DNA of 64,000 nt. It comes from Duganella sp. Root336D2 (GTDB lineage Bacteria; Pseudomonadota; Gammaproteobacteria; Burkholderiales; Burkholderiaceae_D). Shown in pieces: positions 1 to 7,372 of the stretch. Made by a program: the position numbers and the translations under genes. The stretch is from NCBI RefSeq assembly GCF_001425005.1, contig NZ_LMDB01000004.1:184721-248720 (forward strand). The letters are read 5' to 3'. Positions within the stretch are counted from its first letter, which is position 1. Each line of letters opens with the position of its first letter. The notes under the pieces are model-generated. The model was not told the DNA's origin. It made no database searches and saw nothing but the letters and a program-made list of their open reading frames with translations.

Positions 1-29
1 CATAAGTACTCGCACCAGAGACTGAAAGG

Positions 30-55
30 ACCCGGCAAGCGCCGGGTCTTTTTTT
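30..55 (+). terminator. Rho-independent terminator of an upstream gene
   Basis: A perfect 7-bp stem (ACCCGGC at 30-36 and GCCGGGT at 41-47) with a four-base loop is followed by a run of T from 49 to 55. This is a classical intrinsic terminator. It ends a plus-strand gene lying to the left of the window and separates it from ettA. Confidence 0.85.
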
Positions 56-112
56 ATGCGCCACCACAATGCGCTAAACTAGCGCCTTTACGAACCGACA
101 AGAACACATACC

Positions 113-1780
113 GTGGCCAATTACGTCTATACCATGAACCGCGTGGGCAAAATCGTCCCACCGAAACGCCAGATTCTGAAGGACATCTCGCTGTCCTTCT
201 TCCCGGGCGCCAAGATCGGCGTGCTGGGCCTGAACGGCTCCGGCAAATCGTCCCTGCTGAAAATCATGGCAGGCATCGACACCGACATCCAGGGCGAAGC
301 ACGCCCGATGCCGGGCCTGAACATCGGCTACCTGCCGCAGGAACCGCAGCTGGATCCTGAAAAAACCGTACGCCAGGAAGTGGAATCCGGCCTGGGCGAA
401 GCCTTTAATGCGCAAGCCCTGCTGGAAGCCGTCTACGCCGCCTACGCGGAAGAAGACGCTGACTTCGACGCGCTGGCCAAAGAGCAGGAGCGCCTGGAAT
501 CGATCATCGCCGCTGCCGACGGCGGCAACCTGAACCTGCAACTTGAAATGGCTGCCGACGCGCTGCGCCTGCCACCATGGGACCAGAAGATCAGCGTGCT
601 GTCCGGCGGTGAGAAGCGCCGCGTGGCGCTGTGCAAGCTATTGCTGTCCAAGCCGGACATGCTGCTGCTCGACGAACCGACCAACCACCTGGACGCGGAA
701 TCCGTGGAATGGCTGGAACAGTTCCTGGTGCGCTTCCCAGGCACCGTGGTTGGCATCACCCACGATCGCTACTTCCTGGACAACGCCGCCGAATGGATCC
801 TGGAACTGGACCGCGGCCACGGCATCCCGTGGAAGGGCAACTACTCTTCGTGGCTGGACCAGAAGCAGGACCGACTGAAGCAGGAAGAAGCGACCGAATC
901 CGCACGCCAGAAAGCGCTGCAGAAGGAATTGGAATGGTCGCGCCAGAATCCGAAGGCACGCCAGGCCAAATCCAAGGCCCGTATGGCGCGCTTCAATGAA
1001 CTGAGCGAATACGAATACCAGAAGCGCAACGAGACCCAGGAGATTTTCATCCCTGTGGCCGAACGCCTGGGTAACGATGTCATCGAGTTCAAGAACGTCA
1101 GCAAATCGTTTGGCGACCGCCTGCTGATCGACAACCTGTCCTTCACCGTGCCGCCGGGCGCGATCGTCGGCATCATCGGCCCGAACGGCGCCGGTAAGTC
1201 GACCCTGTTCAAGATGATCGCCGGCATCGAACAACCGGACAGCGGCGAAGTGGCAATCGGCAAGACTGCCAAGATTTCGCTGGTGGACCAGAGCCGCGAC
1301 AAGCTGGACAACGAGAAGACCGTGTTCGAGGCAGTGTCCGGCGGCGCCGACATCCTGAGCGTGGGCCGTTTCGAAATGCCGTCGCGCGCTTATGTGGGAC
1401 GCTTCAACTTCAAAGGCTCGGACCAGCAGAAGATCGTTGGCAACCTGTCCGGCGGTGAGCGTGGCCGCCTGCACCTGGCCAAGACCCTGCTGATGGGCGG
1501 CAACGTACTGCTGCTGGACGAACCGTCCAACGACCTGGACGTGGAAACCCTGCGTGCGCTGGAAGATGCGCTGCTGGAATTTGCCGGTTCCGTGATGGTG
1601 ATCTCCCACGACCGCTGGTTCCTGGACCGTATCGCCACCCACATCCTGGCCTTTGAAGGCGATTCCCAGGCTACCTTCTTTGCGGGTAACTACCAGGAAT
1701 ACGAAGCCGACAAGAAGAAGCGCCTGGGTGAGGAAGGCGCGAAGCCGAAGCGTATTCGTTACAAGCCGCTGCACGGCTAA
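113..1780 (+). CDS. ettA: Energy-dependent translational throttle protein EttA (ABC-F ATPase)
   Basis: A soluble ABC-F protein of 555 aa with two ATPase cassettes and no membrane segment. In its family it binds the ribosomal E site and gates entry into elongation according to ATP/ADP. The first Walker A (GLNGSGKS) is at about residues 39-46 and the second (GPNGAGKS) at about 355. LSGGE signatures lie near 163 and 445, with Walker B segments LLLDEPTNHLD and LLLDEPSNDLD. The charged linker between the cassettes is present. The start is GTG at 113, giving the family N-terminus MANYVYTMNRVGK. Length matches EttA (about 555 aa). It appears monocistronic, following a terminator. Confidence 0.96.
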   Translation: MANYVYTMNRVGKIVPPKRQILKDISLSFFPGAKIGVLGLNGSGKSSLLKIMAGIDTDIQGEARPMPGLNIGYLPQEPQLDPEKTVRQEVESGLGEAFNAQALLEAVYAAYAEEDADFDALAKEQERLESIIAAADGGNLNLQLEMAADALRLPPWDQKISVLSGGEKRRVALCKLLLSKPDMLLLDEPTNHLDAESVEWLEQFLVRFPGTVVGITHDRYFLDNAAEWILELDRGHGIPWKGNYSSWLDQKQDRLKQEEATESARQKALQKELEWSRQNPKARQAKSKARMARFNELSEYEYQKRNETQEIFIPVAERLGNDVIEFKNVSKSFGDRLLIDNLSFTVPPGAIVGIIGPNGAGKSTLFKMIAGIEQPDSGEVAIGKTAKISLVDQSRDKLDNEKTVFEAVSGGADILSVGRFEMPSRAYVGRFNFKGSDQQKIVGNLSGGERGRLHLAKTLLMGGNVLLLDEPSNDLDVETLRALEDALLEFAGSVMVISHDRWFLDRIATHILAFEGDSQATFFAGNYQEYEADKKKRLGEEGAKPKRIRYKPLHG

Positions 1781-1816
1781 CACGGGCATACCGAAGGCGC
1801 TGGCTGCAAGATCATT

Positions 1817-1842
1817 GGGGTCAGGCACTTGTGCCTGACCCC
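1817..1842. repeat. REP-like inverted repeat GGGGTCAGGCAC/GTGCCTGACCCC
   Basis: Two perfect 12-bp arms are separated by TT. The element sits between ettA and the next gene, about 33 bp before that gene's start. No T-run follows, so it is not a standard terminator. Short palindromes containing GTCAGGCAC are common intergenic repeats in Oxalobacteraceae (recalled from experience, not checked). A second, longer hairpin sharing GGGGTCA lies at 35436-35472. Confidence 0.6.
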
Positions 1843-1874
1843 GGTTTACCGGTTTTTAGAAAAGGAGCCCCCAA

Positions 1875-2348
1875 ATGCGCAAGCAATTCCTCTGTGGACT
1901 GGTACTGGCCAGCGCAGGCGCCATTGCGCACGAGGCCCCGATCGACAAGCTATCCTGGCTGGCCGGCTGCTGGTCCCACACCGGCGCCGAAAAAGGTTCA
2001 GTGGAAATGTGGACCCTGCCGGCCGGCGGCACCATGCTGGGCGTCTCCCGCACAGTGAAGAACGGCAAAACGGTCGAGTGGGAACACACCATGATCCGGG
2101 AAACAGAACCCGGCATCTGGGCCTATGTGGCCAAGCCTAGCCGCCAGCTGGAAGCGGCCTTCCCGATCAAGTCGATCGGCGACGGTGAAGTGATCTTTGA
2201 AAACCCGCAGCATGACTTCCCGCAGCGGATCATTTACCAGCGCGATGGCGCCGATGGCATCGAGGCGCGCATCGAAGGCGTCTCGAAAGGCAAGGCAAAA
2301 GCCTTCGACTACCCCATGCAGCGGACCCGATGTCCGAATGGAGGGTGA
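1875..2348 (+). CDS. DUF6265 family protein, probably exported
   Basis: A 157-aa protein with a hydrophobic N-terminus (MRKQFLCGLVLASAGAIA) that looks like a signal peptide. The body carries the DUF6265 pattern: LSWLAGCW near the start, a WTLPAGGTMLG segment, WEHTMIRE and ENPQHDFPQRIIY. Family members are small lipocalin-like beta proteins of unknown ligand. The start ATG has a good ribosome-binding site (AAAGGAG at 1861-1867). It stands alone between ettA and a minus-strand barrel gene. Confidence 0.75.
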   Translation: MRKQFLCGLVLASAGAIAHEAPIDKLSWLAGCWSHTGAEKGSVEMWTLPAGGTMLGVSRTVKNGKTVEWEHTMIRETEPGIWAYVAKPSRQLEAAFPIKSIGDGEVIFENPQHDFPQRIIYQRDGADGIEARIEGVSKGKAKAFDYPMQRTRCPNGG

Positions 2349-2449
2349 GGCGGGCACAAGGACATTGGCAGCGCAAGGCTGCCGTTGTCGCACCCGGCCT
2401 CGATCGGGACTTTGCGGGGGGAAGCAGCTGAACTGCCCTCCCCCTCGAC

Positions 2450-3034
2450 TCAGAAGCTTGCCTTCACGCCCAGGTTGAACGCGCCCTTGCGGCGGCCCTG
2501 GTCAATGTCGTTCTTGCCGAAGTGTTCGTACTCCAGCACGCCCGACACTTTCTCGGTGAAGGCGTATTCTGCGCCAACCGCGGCGTACAGCGCGTTACGG
2601 CTGCTATCGCCGTTGTACGCGGCAGCCAGGCCGGTGGCATTCACATCGTTCTTGTTGTGCGAGACACCCAGTTTGCCGGTCAGTGAAACCTGCTGGTTGA
2701 TGGGGAAGGTGCCTTTGCCGGCCAGGTAGAAGGATTTGGCTTTGCCTTCAATGCTGCCGGTGCCAGCGCCGGTGGTGTAGTTGTACGACTGCTTGCCGAA
2801 GTCTACATAACCAGCTTCCACGCCCCAGGTCTTGTCGATCTGCACACCGCCGAAGATCTTGCCGCCATATTCGGTGGTTTTCTTGTCACCGTCGCTGGTG
2901 TCATTGGGCAGGGTGTACTTGTTCGAGTTCGCCACGACGCCCGCGCCGATGTACGGCTTCAACTCTTGGGCCTGGACGGAAGCCGCGCCCAGGGCAACGG
3001 CGGAAGTGATGAGTGCGAATGCGATTTTTTTCAT
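2450..3034 (-). CDS. Small outer-membrane beta-barrel protein
   Basis: A 194-aa precursor with a typical signal peptide (about residues 1-22, cleavage after VQA). The mature part consists of alternating amphipathic strands, with GAGVVANSN, GVEAGYVDFG and YAAVGAEYAF as typical pieces. It ends in Phe (GVKASF), as outer-membrane proteins recognised by BAM do. Size and pattern fit the OmpA-like/opacity-type 8-strand barrel superfamily. It has no OmpA peptidoglycan-binding domain. Function is unknown. It is transcribed alone. Confidence 0.8.
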   Translation of the reverse strand: MKKIAFALITSAVALGAASVQAQELKPYIGAGVVANSNKYTLPNDTSDGDKKTTEYGGKIFGGVQIDKTWGVEAGYVDFGKQSYNYTTGAGTGSIEGKAKSFYLAGKGTFPINQQVSLTGKLGVSHNKNDVNATGLAAAYNGDSSRNALYAAVGAEYAFTEKVSGVLEYEHFGKNDIDQGRRKGAFNLGVKASF

Positions 3035-3177
3035 GTTCGTGATCTTTCAGCAAAAGTAAATCGGACTTGCTTGGGATCGCGCTTCGTCTATGGAAGTGCG
3101 ATGGAAAGCACGATAACACTGCAAAAAGTTCAAGGGGGAGACGAAGCGGTAAGAATTGTGTGCATTTGTAAGCGGGC

Positions 3178-3196
3178 TTGAATTACCAATATTCAA
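3178..3196. promoter_or_regulatory. Short inverted repeat TTGAAT-N7-ATTCAA
   Basis: A 6-bp perfect inverted repeat lies in the roughly 185-bp AT-richer gap between the barrel gene (transcribed leftward from 3034) and the 3' end of alkB (3219). It could be an operator for the barrel gene. It is short enough to be chance. Confidence 0.25.
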
Positions 3197-3218
3197 CCCA
3201 AAATGAGCGAACTTGGCT

Positions 3219-3812
3219 TCAGATAAGCCTAAATGTCAGGTTGATACGCGGACCGCGGGGTTTTCGCTCCTTGTTGATGCCATGCCGCCAGCAATGCTGG
3301 AGTTTTCCGGCCATCAACAGCAGGCTGCCGTCAGTGAGATCGAGCTTGACGGTTTTTGGCTGCTTTTTGTGCTTGAGGATGAAGGTACGGGTGGCGCCGA
3401 AGCTGACCGAGGCAATGGCTGGCTGCAGGCCCAGCTCCGGTTCATCATCGCTATGGAAGCCCATGCTGTCCTGCTCGTTACGGTAGTAATTCAGCAGCAA
3501 GCTGTTGAAGCGCTTGCCGCTCACGGCCTCGACGGCATGCTTAATTTCCCGCTGCAGCGGGGTGAACGGCAGCGGCTCGAAAGTACGGCCCGAGTAGGTG
3601 TAGCGCTGCTCGCCGTACCAGGCGCTCAGGCGCGGTTGTGCCACTTCGCGGCCAAACAGGAAAATCGTTTCCGCCTTCCACGCCGTTTCGTCCAGCAGGG
3701 CCTGCATAACTTGCGCGTTATCCACAGCCAGCGGCAGCTGCTGCATGAAATACAGCTCGCCGTCATCAATCGGAATCGGGAATAACTCGGCTTCAGCAGA
3801 AAACAGGTCCAT
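3219..3812 (-). CDS. alkB: AlkB-family 2-oxoglutarate/Fe(II) dioxygenase
   Basis: A 197-aa protein of the DNA/RNA alkylation-repair dioxygenase family, which removes N-methyl lesions by oxidative demethylation. The iron-binding triad is visible: H120 and D122 in FHSDDE, and H177 in WRHGI. The 2-oxoglutarate/catalytic arginines are in PRINLTFR (R189, R195). NYYRNEQD is the usual preceding motif. The open frame extends 23 codons upstream, but ATG at 3812 is preferred because the extension is Arg-rich and overlaps the divergent neighbour. It resembles the short AlkB homologues (ALKBH2/3 type). Confidence 0.9.
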   Translation of the reverse strand: MDLFSAEAELFPIPIDDGELYFMQQLPLAVDNAQVMQALLDETAWKAETIFLFGREVAQPRLSAWYGEQRYTYSGRTFEPLPFTPLQREIKHAVEAVSGKRFNSLLLNYYRNEQDSMGFHSDDEPELGLQPAIASVSFGATRTFILKHKKQPKTVKLDLTDGSLLLMAGKLQHCWRHGINKERKPRGPRINLTFRLI

Positions 3813-3829
3813 GGCGTTATCATATAACA

Positions 3830-4408
3830 ATGAACAAACGTCAATTCCTCGGCGCCGTGGCAGCGGCAGGCGCCCTCCCATCGCTGGGCGCCGCTAGCCC
3901 GAAGGCTGAGCGTGGTCCGGCACTGCTGACCGTGACCGGCGCCATTGCCAAGCCGAACCGTGGCAGCTTTGACCGCGTCGCGGACCAGATGATGCACCGC
4001 CAGCGCCTGACTTTCGAGAAGGCCTTCACCTTCGATTTTGCTGCCCTGGCCGCGTTGCCAGCGATCACCATCAAGCCGACCCTGGAATACGATAGCAAGC
4101 CGCATGTCCTGTCCGGGCCGCTTCTGGTAGACCTGCTGAAAGCTGCCGGCGCGCAAGCCGGCGACAGCAGCAACCTGATCCTGCGTGCGGTCGATGGCTA
4201 TGCGGTGGCAGTGGCGCTGGCGCGCGCCAAGGCGCAGCGCTATATCGTTGCTACCCACATGGATGGCGCCCCGATGGCGCTGGGCGGACTGGGTCCCCTA
4301 TGGGCGATTTACGATGCCGATCGGGTGCCGGAAATGGCAAGCAGGCCCGTCGGCGAGCGCTTCAGCTCTTGCCCTTGGGCCCTCTATCACATTGAAGTTC
4401 AGGCGTAA
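3830..4408 (+). CDS. Molybdopterin-binding-fold protein, exported
   Basis: A 192-aa protein with an N-terminal export signal (MNKRQFLGAVAAAGALPSLGAA; KR rather than a canonical RR). The body resembles the oxidoreductase molybdopterin-binding domain superfamily: LTVTGAI near the start, a central VLSGPLLVDLLKAAG segment, LRAVDGYAVAV, and GGLGPLWAIYD. It is truncated compared with full YedY-type enzymes and no ligand cysteine is obvious, so enzymatic activity is uncertain. It is divergent from alkB with starts 17 bp apart, and its 3' end overlaps the next gene by 10 bp. Confidence 0.7.
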   Translation: MNKRQFLGAVAAAGALPSLGAASPKAERGPALLTVTGAIAKPNRGSFDRVADQMMHRQRLTFEKAFTFDFAALAALPAITIKPTLEYDSKPHVLSGPLLVDLLKAAGAQAGDSSNLILRAVDGYAVAVALARAKAQRYIVATHMDGAPMALGGLGPLWAIYDADRVPEMASRPVGERFSSCPWALYHIEVQA

Positions 4409-4761
4409 GCTTCAGCCAGCGACATGACGCGCGGGGTGATCGCCACCCCGATGTCGCCGAAGATCTTGTTGATGATGGCCATATTGGCCTCGGCTTCATC
4501 TGCCTTCCAGCCGTTGAACAGGTCGGTGCCATCCTTCTGGAAGTGCAGGTCCAGCACCTTGCCACGGTCCTTGTGGGTGTAGCCGGAGCTGTGCATTTGC
4601 TTGAAGCCACCAGCGGCCAGCGCTTCGAGCACGGAAGTCGGAGGATTATCCGGGTCGGTTGCCATGTACACGCCGAAAGTCTTGCCAGGCGGTTTGGCGG
4701 CAATGTCCACTTCGTAGATGCCAGGCGCCTTGGTGACAGACGTGGATTTCAAAAATAACAT
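4399..4761 (-). CDS. Conserved hypothetical protein
   Basis: A 120-aa soluble protein (MLFLKSTSVTKAPGIYEVDIA...) without signal peptide or membrane segment. No family is recognised. The codon pattern is normal for the window. It is convergent with the molybdopterin-fold gene, overlapping it by 10 bp. The ATG at 4761 is followed by a good frame and preceded by GGGGAA on the minus strand as ribosome-binding site. Confidence 0.6.
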   Translation of the reverse strand: MLFLKSTSVTKAPGIYEVDIAAKPPGKTFGVYMATDPDNPPTSVLEALAAGGFKQMHSSGYTHKDRGKVLDLHFQKDGTDLFNGWKADEAEANMAIINKIFGDIGVAITPRVMSLAEAYA

Positions 4762-4840
4762 AGCGTTCCCCTAGAACTGTGTGTGGCTTAGGTGGACAAG
4801 CTTATTGCTAACGCCCAATTTTGTCACTCGCTGAGGCAAT

Positions 4841-4876
4841 CTTTTTGCTCCCCCACAACAGTAGCAGGGCAAAAAG
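4841..4876. repeat. Inverted repeat CTTTTTGC...GCAAAAAG
   Basis: Eight-bp arms (4841-4848 and 4869-4876), extended by CCC/GGG, enclose a short loop in the gap between 4762 and 4928. The gap also contains AT-rich stretches likely to hold the promoter of the hypothetical gene at 4761. Role unknown. Confidence 0.35.
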
Positions 4877-4928
4877 CATTACCTGCTCTTCAACTATACT
4901 TTTGCACTGCTGATTTGCAAGGGCAGTC

Positions 4929-5759
4929 TCAAGGCTGGCCGGCCCGTTTGCGATCCGCCAGCGCGATGGTGGGCGGGACCAGCGAGCGATACAATTGGCC
5001 AGTTGCCGCATCCCATGCCATCACGGCATCTTGCTGCCGCAACACTGTTGCCATATCACCGCGTGCCACCGGCCCGGTCAGCGCCGGCGCCGCGCCGAGG
5101 CGGAAGGCATTTTCCATAGACTCTATCGCAAGCGGGCGCGCAAGCTCGCGCGCTACAGCCTCCGGAATCCCGGCCGCCTGGTAAGCACGCAAGGCAGCGT
5201 CGATCACGGTGACCAGGTAATTGCTCGCGAATACCGCGGCAGCGTGGTACACGGTCTTGGCAGCAGGGTCGATTTGCACGGCCCGCGCGCCGATCGCGGC
5301 CAGCGCAGGCAGCAGTACGTCCAGCGCTTGCCGGTCGCCCTCCACGCCGCAGAAGGTGCCGGCGAAGCCCGCCGCCACCGCCTCCACATCGGCAAAGCTG
5401 CGGATCGGATGCACGCTGGCGAGGTACGCGCCGGCCGCACGCGCAGCCTGCAGCCGGTCGGATGCCAGCGCCCCGCTGCAATGGAATACCACCGCACCCT
5501 GCAAAGGCACGGCCGCCGCCAGCGCTTCGCAAGCCGGCACGATCTGGTCGTCGCCGACAGTCAGCATATAGACCTCGGCCGGACGCAACGCGGCATACGA
5601 TACCGCGCCGGCGCCGCTGCCGATGAAAGCAGCCGCCCGCGCCGCGCTGTCGGCCGAACGTGCCAGCACATCCTGCACGGCAAACGCGCCCGCCGCGGAA
5701 AACAGGCGGCCCAGGACGCGGCCCACGTGGCCGCCGCCAACTACGGTCAATCCGCGCAT
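4929..5759 (-). CDS. Rossmann-like/DUF2520 oxidoreductase-type protein
   Basis: A 276-aa protein beginning with a dinucleotide-binding fingerprint (LTVVGGGHVGRVLGRLF, residues 4-20). A DUF2520 C-terminal helical domain follows (HPIRSFADVEAV, KTVYHAAAVFASNYLVTVID, LARPLAIESMENAF, ALTGPVARGD). Family members resemble pyrroline-5-carboxylate or ketopantoate reductases and probably use NADP, but no substrate is established. It is the last gene of a minus-strand operon. Its ATG overlaps the DUF924 stop by one base (TGATG), suggesting translational coupling. Confidence 0.85.
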   Translation of the reverse strand: MRGLTVVGGGHVGRVLGRLFSAAGAFAVQDVLARSADSAARAAAFIGSGAGAVSYAALRPAEVYMLTVGDDQIVPACEALAAAVPLQGAVVFHCSGALASDRLQAARAAGAYLASVHPIRSFADVEAVAAGFAGTFCGVEGDRQALDVLLPALAAIGARAVQIDPAAKTVYHAAAVFASNYLVTVIDAALRAYQAAGIPEAVARELARPLAIESMENAFRLGAAPALTGPVARGDMATVLRQQDAVMAWDAATGQLYRSLVPPTIALADRKRAGQP

Positions 5760-6343
5760 CAGAAACTCGACCCCGGCTGCTTGAGGAATTCAATTTCCTC
5801 CGGCGTCGACTCGCGGCCGAGGATGGCATTGCGGTGCGGGAAGCGCCCGAAGCGGCGAATCACCTCGTAATGCTTCTTCGCGAAGTCCAGCATGCCTGCA
5901 TAGCCCGTCGAATCCGCAGCGAGCATCTCGAACAGATCGACACAGCGCATCTGCATCGACAGGTTCTCCGAATGCTCAAGCGGCATGTAGGAAAACGCAC
6001 GCTGGGCCGGCGGCAAGGTCTGGTTGGCGCCTGAATCATCCAGTGCCTTGGCCGCCTCCAGCGCCAGTTCATCGCCGGCAAAGGCCTTCGGCGTGCCGCG
6101 ATAGACGTTGCGCGTGAACTGGTCCAGCACAATGATGCGCGCCAGCGTACCCTGCGTACCTTCATCGTCCCACTGCCGCAGCCCGCCCAGCAGCCCCTCT
6201 TCGACCACATCGCCGAATTGCTGGAAAATCGCGCGGTCGAATGCATCGTCCTTGCGCCACCACTCGGGGCGCTGCATATTGTGGCCCTTGGCGCCGATCG
6301 GCAGGAACCAGAAATCGAGAACGTCTTGTGAATGGATGACCAA
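5759..6343 (-). CDS. DUF924 family protein
   Basis: A 194-aa cytosolic all-alpha protein of the TPR-like DUF924 family. Typical pieces are VLDFWF near the N-terminus, IIVLDQFTRNVYRGT, AFSYMPLEHSENLSMQ and FGRFPHRNAILGRESTPEE. The biochemical role is unknown. It lies 9 bp after mgtC and overlaps the DUF2520 start by one base, so it is transcribed in the same five-gene operon. Confidence 0.88.
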   Translation of the reverse strand: MVIHSQDVLDFWFLPIGAKGHNMQRPEWWRKDDAFDRAIFQQFGDVVEEGLLGGLRQWDDEGTQGTLARIIVLDQFTRNVYRGTPKAFAGDELALEAAKALDDSGANQTLPPAQRAFSYMPLEHSENLSMQMRCVDLFEMLAADSTGYAGMLDFAKKHYEVIRRFGRFPHRNAILGRESTPEEIEFLKQPGSSF

Positions 6344-6352
6344 ACCTGTCTC

Positions 6353-7096
6353 CTAGTTGCGTGCGTGGGTGACCTGGAAGCTGTCGATGCCTTCGTAATG
6401 GGTCATCTCTTCCGCGATGCGCGACAGCGGCGAACCGCTGCGCTTGCTCAATGCCAGCGCGACAAAGCGCCATTCCAGTTTGCCCTGGTCCATGCCGATG
6501 GTCAGCGAGCCGCCGGCGATCTGGTAACCGCGTTCCAGCGCCATGGCGCGCAACTGGTCTTCCTTCGGCTCAAAGCCCGGCTTGAAGCGCATGGTGATTG
6601 CGATTGCGTGGCGCGACGGCAGCCACGCCTCAACCTTGGACAGGAAGATCATCGACATCGCGCACAGGAAAGCCAGCCCCATGGCGCCCAGGTAGAAGCC
6701 CAGCCCCACCGACACGCCAATCACCGACGAAGCCCAGATCGACGCAGCTGTCGTCAGGCCCGAGATATTGAAGCCCTCGCGCATGATCACGCCCGCGCCC
6801 AGGAAACCGATGCCGGTTACGATACCCTGCACCACGCGGGTCGGATCGGTGCCCACCAGCTCGGACATATGGCCGCCGAACCACAGCGACGGGTAGCCGC
6901 ATACCACCGTCAGCGCGGCCGACGCCATGCACACCAGGCCATAGGTACGCATGCCCGCCGCTCGGCCGTGGTACGAGCGCTCATAGCCGACCAGCAGGCC
7001 AAGCAGGAGCGCACCGCCGATATTCATCAAGATCACGAGGTTGGTCGCCAGTTCGCCGGACGACCAGTAAGCACGCAGGAACTCTATGCTGGGCAT
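6353..7096 (-). CDS. MgtC/SapB family membrane protein
   Basis: A 247-aa protein with four or five N-terminal membrane segments (about residues 20-155) and a cytosolic C-terminal domain of about 85 aa. Family motifs: GALLLGLLVGYER, RTYGLVCMASAAL, GIGFLGAGVI and GLTTAASIWASS. MgtC proteins aid survival at low Mg2+ and in macrophages, and some bind and inhibit the F1Fo ATP synthase. Which of these applies here cannot be read from sequence. It is in an operon between a small unknown gene and DUF924. Confidence 0.88.
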   Translation of the reverse strand: MPSIEFLRAYWSSGELATNLVILMNIGGALLLGLLVGYERSYHGRAAGMRTYGLVCMASAALTVVCGYPSLWFGGHMSELVGTDPTRVVQGIVTGIGFLGAGVIMREGFNISGLTTAASIWASSVIGVSVGLGFYLGAMGLAFLCAMSMIFLSKVEAWLPSRHAIAITMRFKPGFEPKEDQLRAMALERGYQIAGGSLTIGMDQGKLEWRFVALALSKRSGSPLSRIAEEMTHYEGIDSFQVTHARN

Positions 7097-7108
7097 AGCC
7101 GCCTCACT

Positions 7109-7372
7109 TTATGGTTTTGGTGTTTTCTTGGCTGCGAGCTGCTTTTCGAATGCTACATCGAGTTTGCTGACGCGTTTCACTTTTTGCGGTCCTTGCGCGT
7201 TGACGAAGGCGACAAAATCGTCCAGCTCCATCGGCGCGCAAAGCGGCGGCTGGCCAGGTCCTTCCGTCAGGAAGAAGTGGCCGCTGCCGGTCATGGTCAG
7301 CGAATAGGCCTGGTTGCCGGAGCGCTCTTTCAGGCGGGCCAGCGCGTTGGATGCTTTGGTGGAGCGGCTCAT
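7109..7372 (-). CDS. Small conserved hypothetical protein
   Basis: An 87-aa basic soluble protein (MSRSTKASNALARLKERSG...) with a Lys/Pro-rich tail and no recognised domain. Its ATG overlaps the stop codon of the upstream M24 peptidase by 4 bp (ATGA), and mgtC follows after 12 bp. Translational coupling argues that it is a real gene. Confidence 0.65.
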   Translation of the reverse strand: MSRSTKASNALARLKERSGNQAYSLTMTGSGHFFLTEGPGQPPLCAPMELDDFVAFVNAQGPQKVKRVSKLDVAFEKQLAAKKTPKP